64,000 nt of DNA, from contig NC_079320.1 of NCBI RefSeq assembly GCF_029931775.1, forward strand, positions 59,785,521-59,849,520. Direction: 5' to 3'. Each line of letters starts with the position of its first letter. Position 1 is the stretch's first letter. Source of the DNA: Euleptes europaea (taxonomy: Eukaryota > Chordata > Lepidosauria > Squamata > Sphaerodactylidae). Made by a program: the position numbers and the translations under genes. A model generated the notes under the pieces. The model worked only from the letters and a program-made list of their open reading frames with translations, ran no database searches and was not told the origin of the DNA. Positions 34,198-43,103 of the stretch are shown here, piece by piece.

Positions 34198-34490
34198 TGT
34201 GCATCAGTGGCCAATTGCTCAGTCCCAAACCGCTCTTTCTTCGCACGCGTGCAGAAGGAGCGAGCCGTGCTCACTGCAGAGAGGGAAACAAAAGGCTCTG
34301 GCGTTGGTGAACGTGTCTAAAAAAGCCGTGCAGCCTCCATATTAGTCAGTTCAGGATCTCAAGACTGAAGTGATGCGTTGGAGCCGGAAGGCGGTGTGTG
34401 CATGGGGGGGAGGAGGGCTTAAAATAACAATAACAGTCATGGCGCCTGTTGAGGGGCGAAGAGGGGAGTTAAGACAGAGGCCATTTATTT

Positions 34491-34638
34491 ATGGAAGGTT
34501 TTGCCACTGTACAGATGCACATTTTTTCCCCATCCGAATTCTCAAAACTCTGCATGGGGGCTTATTGTTGAGTTTTGAGAATATGAAGGGGGGTGGAGTG
34601 CATCTAAAGAGTGGCAAACCCAAGGCAAAACCTCCCAT
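34491..34638. mobile_element. Fold-back MITE, second copy
   Basis: Same arms as 33815-34197 (GGAAGGTTTTGCC ... GGCAAAACCTCC), but the spacer containing GGGGGCTTATTGTTGAG is in the opposite orientation relative to the first copy. Confidence 0.72.
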
Positions 34639-34734
34639 GTGTATCAATGGGTAGAAAGCAAAGGAAACAGCAGCGACGTTTCTCGCACCCTCCTCCCCCT
34701 TCTTTGCCGACTTACTAAAACTAGGGACAGCGCT

Positions 34735-34957
34735 TGCCCAAAGACAATACATAACTGCCCATAGAGAATGCATGCTTACCCATTGGGAATAGTGGAAACC
34801 ACGCTTGCCAGTAGGGAACTGTGAGACCACGCTTGTCAATAGGAGATACTATTAGCAACTGTGGTCTCACAGTTCCCTATTGGCAAGCGTGGTTTCCATT
34901 ATTCCCAATGGGTAAGGTTGCATTCTCTATGGGCAGTTATGTATTGTCTATGGGCAG
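34735..34957. repeat. Large near-palindrome, about 96-base arms
   Basis: The left arm (34735-34830) holds GACAATACATAACTGCCCAT, ACCCATTGGGAATA and GGGAACTGTGAGACCAC. The right arm (34861-34957) is the inverted copy, ending ATAGACAATACATAACTGCC when read on the minus strand. The 30-base spacer is GCTTGTCAATAGGAG... The arms differ at only a few positions. Confidence 0.82.
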
Positions 34958-35164
34958 GAGCTGTTCCTTCTTTGCGGGCTGGGCTCGACCGAGCAGCAAC
35001 AGCTTTTCTTATAAGAAGTTTTAACCGCCTCTTCCCCCCACCCCCCAACCGCTTCTTGTCCTCCACGTTGAGTTAGGAAATCCGAGGCTGCTGCTGTGTG
35101 GTTTCCTTCCCCGCAACAATGGAAGCAGCACCCAGACATCGCCCGGAGGGGAGGGCGGGGGAAC

Positions 35165-36045
35165 AGGGCCGGATTTAGGTTTGACGAGGCCCTAAGCTAT
35201 TGAAGGTAATGGGGCCCTTTATATGTCCAGCTGTCCTCTGTCAACAACAAATTGTCGCTGTTTTTTGTGTTGCATATGTGCTGTATGGTAGTTTATGGAC
35301 CTAATAGGTATCTAAAGCCATTTGCACATAACAAGATATGTATTTTACCAAAGTAATTGTTGAACTGAAATACAATTAACAGTGGGTAGCCGTGTTAGTC
35401 TGTCTGAAGTAGTAGAAAAGGGCAAGAGTCCAGTAGCACCTTAAAGACTAACAAAAATATTTTCTGGTAGGGTATGAGCTTTCGTGAGCCACAGAGTAGC
35501 AGTTCTCTTACAAAGGAATTTCAAAGGGAGATTGGAAAGAGAAACTGCTGAATTACAGTTGATATTCAAACTAAAGACAATGCATTTACCTGGGCTGAAT
35601 AAAGACCTTGCATTCATGGCTCACTACCAATGCTGATTTCTCCACACCCATCTCTCCCCTGGACATCACAGACTCTTCTGCAAACCACACCTAATCCCAT
35701 CACGCCTGCTATTCACATGTACATACTGTTAACATTTACATAGTAATGCTTGTCTGAATTCACTCTCCTCTACTTAAAGACAGATGGATTCACATTCTAG
35801 CTGAAGAAGTGAGCTGTGGCTCACGAAAGCTCACACCCTGCCAGACAATATTTTTGTTACTCTTTAAGGGGCAACTGGACTCTTGCCCTTTTCTACTACT
35901 GAAATACAATTAAGAAGTATATTAATAGTGAAAAAATTATTAAGCTCTAACATCCCGGGTTTTTTTTCCCCCGTAAATTTTTGGGGGCCCCCAAGAGACT
36001 GGAGCCCTAAGCTATCGCTTGTTTAGTTTCTACGTAAATCCGGCA
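35165..36045 (+). mobile_element. GGGCCGGATTTAG DNA transposon split by a Penelope-like insertion
   Basis: The left half (35165-35379) matches 10606-10760; the right half (35914-36045) matches 10850-10905, ending GTAAATCCGGCAC. The 15-base target duplication of the inserted element joins the two halves without a gap. Confidence 0.75.
35380..35898 (+). mobile_element. Penelope-like element, nested, 15-base TSD
   Basis: Flanked by a perfect 15-base repeat, CTGAAATACAATTAA (35365-35379 and 35899-35913). The terminal blocks 35412-35494 and 35814-35896 are inverted copies of each other (AAGGGCAAGAGTCCAGTAGC and its complement). The inner part encodes a protein tail ending P-G-L-N-K-D-L-A-F. Terminal blocks in inverted arrangement, 10-15 base duplications and this tail fit Penelope-like elements. 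It is a short 5'-truncated remnant without the reverse transcriptase core. Confidence 0.6.
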
Positions 36046-36278
36046 CGGGGGGGGGGGGTTGGAAACGTGGGACTGGTTGAAAGTCACTGACCTCCGGATG
36101 CTGCCTCTTCTCTCCTTCCCCACACCGGACCTCGGCCGCTTTGTGGGGCTCTTTCACCGCCCCCCTTCCCTTCCCTTCCCTCGGTCCAGCTCCGCCCCAC
36201 AGTGAGGAGGAGCGAGAAAGAGAGGCGGCGGCGGCTCCGGAAGCGGCAACGGCCGCGGCCCCAGCAACAAGGAAGTTG

Positions 36279-36287
36279 AACCAATGG
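36279..36287 (+). promoter_or_regulatory. CCAAT box (NF-Y type)
   Basis: AACCAATGG is a full match to the NF-Y consensus RRCCAATSR, in the centre of the CpG island. NF-Y boxes usually sit 60-100 bases upstream of the start site, which would place the PRIMPOL start near 36350. Confidence 0.55.
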
Positions 36288-36395
36288 AAAGAGCGGGAAA
36301 GGAAGCCGTTGGGTCTGTTTCGCGGCCGTTGGCCCTTCCCCCCTCTTTGCAAGGGGGGCTGCGGAGCGGCGTCCGCCAGTCACGCGTTACCCGAG
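36284..36395 (+). other. PRIMPOL: Candidate PRIMPOL exon 1
   Basis: The exon end is set by the donor CCCGAG|GTAGGT. From the ATG at 36284 the frame is open to this donor (37 codons plus one base) and its phase joins exactly to the acceptor at 44496, which would give a 47-residue N-terminal extension. The ATG lies inside the CCAAT box, however, so the transcript may start downstream of it and the exon may be wholly noncoding. Exon 1 itself is likely; its coding status is open. Confidence 0.45.
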
Positions 36396-36532
36396 GTAGG
36401 TGGTCGTCAGGGAAACCAGCCCGGCACGCCCACCCCGTTTTCTGGCGCCTGTACCTCACCTTTAAACGCGTCTGGAGATGCTGCGATATCGGATTCGTTC
36501 GTTTGGGGCGATAAGGCACGACGGGTAGCCGT

Positions 36533-37360
36533 GCTGTGTGTGTTGGGCCGTCAAGTCGCTTCCGACTCATGGCGACCCTATGAATGAAAGTCCTCCAAAA
36601 TGTCCTGCCTTTAGTAGGAAAGAGCAAGAGTCCAGTAGCACCTTAAAGACTAACAAAAATATTTTCTGGCAGGGTATGAGCTTTCGTGAGCCACAGCTCC
36701 CTTCTTCAGATACAGCTAAAATGTGAATCCATCTGTCTTTAAGTAGAGGAGAGTGAATTTGGACAGGCATTAGTATGTCAATGTTAACAGTATGTACATG
36801 TCAAAAAGGGCAAGAGTCCAGTAGCACCTTAAAGACTAACAAAAATATTTTCTGGTAGGGTATGAGCTTTCGTGAGCCACAGCTCACTTCTTCACCCACT
36901 GTGAAGTATGTACATGTGAATAGCAGGCGTGATGGGATTAGGTGTGGTCTGCAGGAGAGTCTGTGATGTCCAGGGGAGAGATGGGTGTGGAGAAATCAGC
37001 ATTGGTAATGAGCCATGAATGTCCTGTCTTTGACAGCCTTGCTCAGATCTTGCAAATTGAAGGCTGTGGCTTCCTTTATTGAGTCCATCCATCTCTTGTT
37101 GGGTCTTCCTCTTTTCCTGCTGCCCTCAACTTTCCCTAACATGACTGTCTTTTCCAGTGACTCTTGTCGTCTCATGGCGTGACCAAAATACGACAGCCTC
37201 AGTTTAGTCATTTTAGCTTCTAGGGCCAGTTCAGGCTTGATTTGATCTATAACCCACTGATTTTTTTTTTTTGGCAGCCCACGGAATCCGTAACACTCTC
37301 CTCCAACACCACATTTCAAAGGAATCTATTTTCTTCCTATCAGCTTTCTTCACTGTAGCC
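36533..37360 (-). mobile_element. Bov-B LINE 3' fragment split by a Penelope-like element
   Basis: Bases 36533-36612 carry the Bov-B 3' UTR (CCGTCAAGTCGCTTCCGACT). Bases 37018-37360 carry the C-terminal ORF2 part (minus strand: R-G-R-P-N-K-R-W, L-R-L-S-Y-F-G-H). Together they match 15512-15900 once the insert 36613-37017 is removed. Confidence 0.85.
36613..37017 (-). mobile_element. Penelope-like element inserted in Bov-B, with a further nested copy
   Basis: Flanked by the 14-base near-perfect repeat AATGTCCTGYCTTT of the Bov-B target (right copy at about 37018-37031). The element is in reverse orientation relative to 35380-35898 and shares its terminal block and inner part (ATTAGGTGTGGTCTGCAGGA). 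A second terminal block (about 36799-36905) is inserted within it between copies of AGTATGTACATGT, a 13-base duplication. This gives three insertion layers. Confidence 0.6.
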
Positions 37361-37364
37361 ATGT

Positions 37365-37510
37365 TAGATGGTCACTAAGGCAGTAGAAAACAGCAAAGAG
37401 TCCAGTGGCACCTTAAAAGACTGACACAGTTTCTGGCAGGGCATCAGCTTTCATAAGCTGCACAGCTCGCTTCTTCAGATACAGCTGTCTGGTTCGTACA
37501 GGTGTCTGAT
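37365..37510 (-). mobile_element. Penelope-like terminal block, divergent copy
   Basis: Shows the same ordered words with changes (GAGTCCAGTGGCACCTTAAA, GCATCAGCTTTCATAAGCTG, CTTCTTCAGATACAGCTG), so it is an older subfamily. A still more divergent relative is at 37965-38060. Confidence 0.5.
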
Positions 37511-37569
37511 TCATTTTGGTGTGCCTTTCTTAATATGTGTATCTAACATAGTTAAACTGTGCAACTCCC

Positions 37570-37876
37570 CGCCCCAGGGTGGGTTGATGGCTGCCAACTT
37601 GGAAGGCTTTAAGAGGGGAGTAGACATGTTCGTGGGGGATAGGGCTATTCATGGCTACTAGCAAAGATGGATGCTAGTCATGATGCATACCTATTCTTTC
37701 CAGAATCAGAAGAGCATGCCTATTATATTAGGTGTCGTGGAACACAGGCAGGATGGTGCTGCTGCAGTCGTCTTGTTTGTGGCTTCCTAGAGGCACCTGG
37801 TTGGCCACTCTGAACGGACTGCTGGACTTGATGGGCCTTGGTGTGACCCAGCATGGCCTTTCTTATGTTCTTATCT
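37570..37876 (+). mobile_element. CR1/L2-clade LINE 3' end
   Basis: Begins with a frame reading N-L-E-G-F-K-R-G-V-D, the C-terminal end of a CR1/L2-type ORF2, and ends GATGGGCCTTGGTGTGACCC ... TTCTTATGTTCTTA, the 3' terminus style of lizard L2/CR1 elements. Strongly 5'-truncated. Confidence 0.65.
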
Positions 37877-38139
37877 CAAACTGAAACACTGTTTGACAGC
37901 TGTATTTGCCTGATACGCTGGAGAAAGATATTGTTTTGAGTTAACCAAAACACGTGTGTGAAATAAATAGGACTCCGTTGGCACACATGAGTCTAAGCAT
38001 TTATTCCAGCATAAGCTCCTTGAGTCGGAGCTGACGTCATCAGATGTGTGAAGTGTACATACATCCATTCTGTCTACATTTATATTCATTATGTGTGTTA
38101 ACATTTTCTAGGTACATTTTGAAATTAAGATTGTGGAGT

Positions 38140-38290
38140 GTACTCAGGGCTGCATTAGTTCCTCTGGAGAAAATGGATGCTTAGTAGGGTGGACTCTATG
38201 ATCCTATACCCCATTGAGGTCCCATTCCTCTCCAGGCTTCATCCCCAAATCTCCAGGATCAGGCAACCCTTCCCCCTCTGGTGGCCATTG
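38140..38290 (-). mobile_element. hAT MITE fragment, divergent
   Basis: Contains TCCTCTGGAGAAAATGG, GGTGGACTCTATG and CCCCAAATCTCCAGGATCAG, reverse-orientation words of the TAGGGTTGCCA family. Ends are worn. Confidence 0.5.
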
Positions 38291-39256
38291 GCAACCCCAC
38301 GTGTACCAGCCCCCACTCAGAAGCATCCTTGTACTGAAGGGCAATCTTGACAGGTTTTTGGTGACAGTAGGTATCTAAGACCCACTTCTGGTGAGTGGAT
38401 ATTCTGTGAACAATGTGGGTAGCCACAATGATTGGTAACAAAGGGGGGGATCATGTAAAACTTCTTAAAAGACCAGTAGAAGCCCCACAACCCAGTATGT
38501 AAGCTTTGGGGTTTCCCAGGACTCTTCAACAGACTGGAGAGGGCGTGGCAGAAAGTAAAGAAACAAAGAACAAAGAAGCCTTAAGATAATGTGAAGAATT
38601 ATCTTCCCCCCTTCCCCCTCCCCTTTTGTTTCTTAACATCCGCCAGCACTATTTTGTTTAGTCCTTAATAAAAGGTATCGCATGGCTCTCGTCTCTTAGG
38701 TGAGAGATCTTGCAGGGAGGTGGTTTTGTCTGCTGCTTTTGCCTGCACGTCACCTAATCTGCCATCAGTTGAAATTTCAGTTAACAATGAACTGTGAATA
38801 AAATTAATGCTTGGAACTGTAGAAAAGATGACAAAGTGCCGTGTCATCCTTCCCAACAGAATTACTTGCAGTGTCCCAGAGTGGACACAGCATATACCTC
38901 CTTCTCCTTGGTATACATTCTGTTTATAGTTTCTGACACTCAGTGGCTTGGATCTAGAATACATTTTTTGCTAACAGAAAGGGAAGGTGATATCTACCAA
39001 TTACCCCTTCCTGCTGCAGATTCCCAATTTTTTGTCCTCTCTTGTCTTTCTGGAGGATCCCATCCCCCAGGAGCAACATTTTGGGGAGATCAATTTACCA
39101 CAGTGGGAAGTGGCAAGTTCTGTTCTGAGGACAGAAGTGGCCTCCATTAGCATAAAATTGAGTTTGGATCTTACATGGTGTTTGTGTGCTTAGGCCTGGT
39201 TTACACATGCTGGAGAATGATCATCATCCATCATCTGGTGGCTGTGCAGATCTAGG
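38291..39256. other. PRIMPOL intron 1, nothing recognised
   Basis: Short open frames only. No gene or clear element identified. Confidence 0.4.
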
Positions 39257-39430
39257 AGACAATGGTCATTTATGCATGGTCGCTTTAACCTCCTTTATTC
39301 CCTGTTTCAGCCAGGATCATATTTTTCAGTATGCACGCTATCTCATTCCTTGGAAGCTCAACACGTTTTCGACGCAAAATGAATCCGGCTTTTCTCATTT
39401 CTCTTCTGGCGTGAATTAAACCGTTGATCC

Positions 39431-41488
39431 TAGGGCTGTCAAAAAAAAAAAATTCGGTACAGTTCGGATTCGGCCGAATTTGGCCCTTGTGGGTTCGGTA
39501 CGTGCTGAAGTCCGAACTCCCCCACTTCGGATCCGTTCAATTCGGCGGGAATTCAAAGTTCGGAAAAAAAATTCGGCCAAATAAAGCCATTAAAAACACA
39601 ACCGCGCCTTTCCGCGGCTCTGGGGGGGGGCATTTTTGGGCTTAGAGGTCCCAAACTTTCAGCAGAGCTTCAAAGGACGTATATTGAAAGACTCCCCGAG
39701 TTTTGTAAAGATTGGGTCGGGGGGGCTGAGATATGGGCCCTGAAAGGGGTCCCCCCACCCTTAATGTGTATCTCAGCAGAGCTTGCCCCCCACGCACAAA
39801 GCTCCCGGCCCCGACAAACAGCTGATGACAGCAAGGGCGGGGCAGGTGCTAAGAACTTTGCAAAGCAACACAACTGAAAAGCAACACCTTTGCAAACATG
39901 CAAAGGGCGGGGCAGATGTGAAGAATTTTGCTAAACAATACAACTGCAAAGCAACACAAGCACGCAATGCAACACCTTTGCAACAGTGCAAAGCAACACC
40001 TGACACCTGGGAGTTTGCAAACCATGGAAAGGGACAGAGGCAGCTAGCTATGCATAATGAGCAGGAGGGGGTGGAATTTCTCCTTTTGCATTGGACTTGG
40101 GACCAGGCAGATGCATTCTTTAAGTCACCATTTGAAAACCAGTTTTGAGCAAGCATCAAAATAACCTAACTGATCTTATGAATGAGGAAAAACCTGAAGA
40201 ATAAAAATGAAGCCCCCCCTCAAACCAGGGAGAGAGAGACTGGAGGGGGAACACACACCCCAGGCAGAACCGGCAAAAGCCCCCTTTGGCTCCCCCCCCC
40301 ACCCACAGAAACTGCTCCCTCCCCACACACACACACAGACTCTGCTTTCCCCCACACACACACACAGAAAAGAAAAATTATAGATTAAAGCCCCCAAAGG
40401 GGTCTTACTGTGGCTGTCTTCTGTTCCAGCAGGAGGGGCTGGGAGGCTGGGTAATCCAATATGATTCCATTTGTATCCAATATAAGATCCATATGTATGC
40501 ATCTCTCGAGGGTGATCCATTCATCCCAATAGGGAAAAGGGGAAAGCCCATATCTCGGGGGGCCCTGACCCAATGTTTACAAAACTTGGGTGGTCTCTTA
40601 AAAAGCCTTGACTGAAGCTCCGCTGAAAGTCTGGGGTCGGCACACCCAAAAATGCGCCCCCTGCAGCCACGGAAAGAGAAAAGGGGGGGGAGCCGATATT
40701 TCAGCCCCCACTGAACCCATCTTTACAAAACTTGGGTGGTCTCTTAAGAGGGATTCTCTGAAGCTATGATAAAAGTTTGGGGGCTGAACCCCCAAAAAAG
40801 CGCCCCCTGCAGCCACGAAAATGGAAAGGGGGGGAGAGGAAAAAGGGGTGGAGCCCATATCTCGGAACCCCCTGACCCAATGTTTACAAAACTTGGGGGG
40901 TATCTTAAGAAGCCTTGTCTGATGCTCCGCTGAAAGTTTGGGGTCGGCACACCCAAAAATGCGCCCTCTGCAGCCATGGAAAGAAAAAGGGGGGGAGCCC
41001 ATATCTCGGGACCCCCTGACCCACTGTTTACAAAACTTGGGTGGTCTCTTAAGAAAACCTGTCTGAATATCCCCTGAAAGTTTGGGGTCGGTACCCCAAA
41101 AAATGCGCCCCCTGCAGCCACGGAAAGGAGCGAATGTGCACAAGCACCCCCTCACACACACATGAGGATTTCCCTCTCTCTCTCTCTTTCCCCGGCCGGC
41201 CGCACATCAGCTGATTCCTCCAGTACTCAATCCTGACTGATTGGCCAGAAGAAGACCCAGCTTGGCCACCGATTGGCCGGGGGAGGAGAATGCTGCTTAC
41301 TGAAGGTTATGCTGCTTACTGCCGGCCCCGAATTGGCCGAATTTATTCGCGAACTGCCGAACTCGCTGAATTCGGCCCCTCCCGGTTGCCCGCCAGTTTT
41401 GAGTTCGGTTCCTCCCGAACTAAAAACCGCCGAATCAAGGGAAATTCGGCTGATTTTCAGTTCGGGCCGAACCGAATTGACAGCCCTA
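39431..41488. mobile_element. 2.06-kb hAT transposon, perfect TSD, tandem repeats inside
   Basis: The ends TAGGGCTGTCAA and TTGACAGCCCTA are inverted copies. The flanking duplication GTTGATCC is perfect (39423-39430 and 41489-41496). Subterminal regions are rich in TTCGG/CCGAA words (TTCGGTACAGTTCGGATTCG; TTCGGGCCGAACCGAATTGA). No transposase is recognised. The middle carries four direct copies of a 133-161 base unit and one inverted relative. Confidence 0.88.
40547..41130. repeat. Tandem array, four units of 133-161 bases
   Basis: Units start at about 40547, 40693, 40854 and 40998. Each has CCCATATCTCGG (or CCGATATTTC), TTTACAAAACTTGGG, a CTTAA...AGC block, GAAAGTTTGGGGTCGG and GCGCCCCCTGCAGCCACGG. 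An inverted relative lies at about 39630-39760. The minus strand stays open across the array for 187 codons (40598-41161). Confidence 0.85.
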
Positions 41489-41890
41489 GTTGATCCTGGC
41501 TCATTCTGGAGTCACAGAGCGTGCTTACTGCATTAGGGGGAAACAGAAGATTGGCTTCTCTCACAGCCAATCACAAAGCTGTGTAAAGAGGTGGGGATTC
41601 AAGTGCTTCCTCCTTCCTGCTACCTCGGAGCTCTTTCTGAGCAAAAGAAAGGTTTTTTTAAAACAAGGCTTGGATTCCCCCTCCCCCCTTCTTTCAGATT
41701 GCTCTGGTTTTTGTTTTTTGTTCTTAAAATGCTTTTTTATGCAGCAGTTGGGTTTGGGGGGAAGGAAATTTTCTCTCACGGTAAGCCAATTACAGAGCAG
41801 CATCTAAAGGGGTGGGACTTGATTTGAGCTTGGGAGACTGCTTTTCTGTATTCGTGGTTCAATTAGCACACAGTTTTGTCCATGATCATT

Positions 41891-43095
41891 CAAGCCAATG
41901 CATATAGTTTCCCCCAACCTAGGTTACTTTAATGTGCAATGAACCCAGGTCCAAGCAGGGAGATCCAGCCCATGCATAAAAGACCAACGATGGTATAAGC
42001 CATATTGGTTGCTTTCTCCTGCCCTGCTGGCCACATTAGTGCCGTCAGTGCCTTAGCTGCTTGGGCAGAGACCTGGCCCCGGGTGCCAAGCAAAATAGTC
42101 TGGTGGGTTGTTGTTAGCACATGTTTCTGGGGTTGCCTACCCTTGCTGAAACAAAGCAAAACCAATATAACTTCAAAGAATAAAATGTGGGACATTAACT
42201 TGCTATCCTGGTGACCAAGATGTGCTCTCCTTGATTTAAATAGCGCCCCTATTAAACCAATTAAGCCACGTGTCCCCATTTTTCTGCCAATATTTGTAAC
42301 GTTCTACAAGATAGAGCACTTGTTCTTCATGAAGAATATTAATAGCTGATAAAAATAAAAAAATACCTATTAAAGAGGAAAAATAAAAGCAAAAGTTTGG
42401 CCAGTACAAATATCAAGCGTTTTATTTGTCGTTTCTTTGGTTTCTAACCTTTTTGGTGTGGTGGTCCACTTAAAAAAACCCCAACATGAACAAATTACTA
42501 AAACTGCAAAAAGCCTGGGTTCCACTTTCACAAGCTTTTTGACCCACTTTTGGGTTTGAGCCCGCAGGATGGGAAACACAGTGTTATTTTGTTACTTCAT
42601 TTGTTACTTCATCTTGAGGTGCTATCATTAACTAAAATGGTATATTAAAGTAGTGAATTTCTCTGGATAAAAATTCAATTAAAAGTTGTCTATGTTGAAT
42701 TAATACAGTGTTCTATACTTTTTGTTACAGATTTTTTCCTCTCCATATTTGCTGTATCTAATGAGGTGTCTAACGACTGAATGTTAGTGATTACTTCTCT
42801 CTCAAGTGCCTTTCATGAGCACCAGTAAGTTCACTTTTCAGATGTTTACAGCAAACTTACAGTTACTGATTAAGTAGTATTAGAAACAAATCCCAGTGGA
42901 TACAGATTGTCATGAAAAAATGTGTGTACAGGTGGCAGACACGTGAAACTCATTGAGGAGTGGGAATCCTGTACCCTTCCACCATGCTCAGCGGCAGTTC
43001 CTGCTTCTCTCTGTCCACCTTCAGCATCACCTGCTTGGTTCTTCACCTTCTTGTTCACTCTGTCCCAATGCTAAAATTTGCCTATGGCTTTAACC
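41891..43095. other. PRIMPOL intron 1, nothing recognised
   Basis: AT-rich sequence without recognised genes or classified repeats. Confidence 0.4.
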
Positions 43096-43103
43096 GATTA
43101 GAG

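Larger units (their letters stand above)
36050..36540. promoter_or_regulatory. CpG island, shared CASP3/PRIMPOL promoter
   Basis: Sharp rise in CpG and GC between two repeat-rich introns, exactly where the 5' ends of CASP3 (minus) and PRIMPOL (plus) must lie. It holds a perfect NF-Y box on the plus strand and GC-box-like CCGCCCC words at 36157 and 36192. Possible first-exon donors lie outward on each strand: GAG|GTAGGT at 36395 for PRIMPOL, and GGAG|GTCAGT at 36092 for CASP3. In human the two genes also start a few hundred bases apart. Transcription starts are not determined. Confidence 0.75.
39257..41890. mobile_element. Unclassified older element split by a hAT transposon (possible)
   Basis: The flanks of the hAT at 39431-41488 look like two halves of one element. 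The left half starts TTTATGCATGGTCGCTTTAA, like the fold-back MITE at 5572, and GATCCTGGCTCATTCTGG follows on the right. The right part GCCAATTACAGAGCAGCATC resembles 19472-19491. Boundaries are not certain. Confidence 0.35.

Noticed and set aside
40598-41161. Novel repeat protein encoded on the minus strand
   Set aside because: The frame lies wholly in a tandem array inside a hAT element, with no start context, no splice sites and a second overlapping open frame. Composition explains the openness better.
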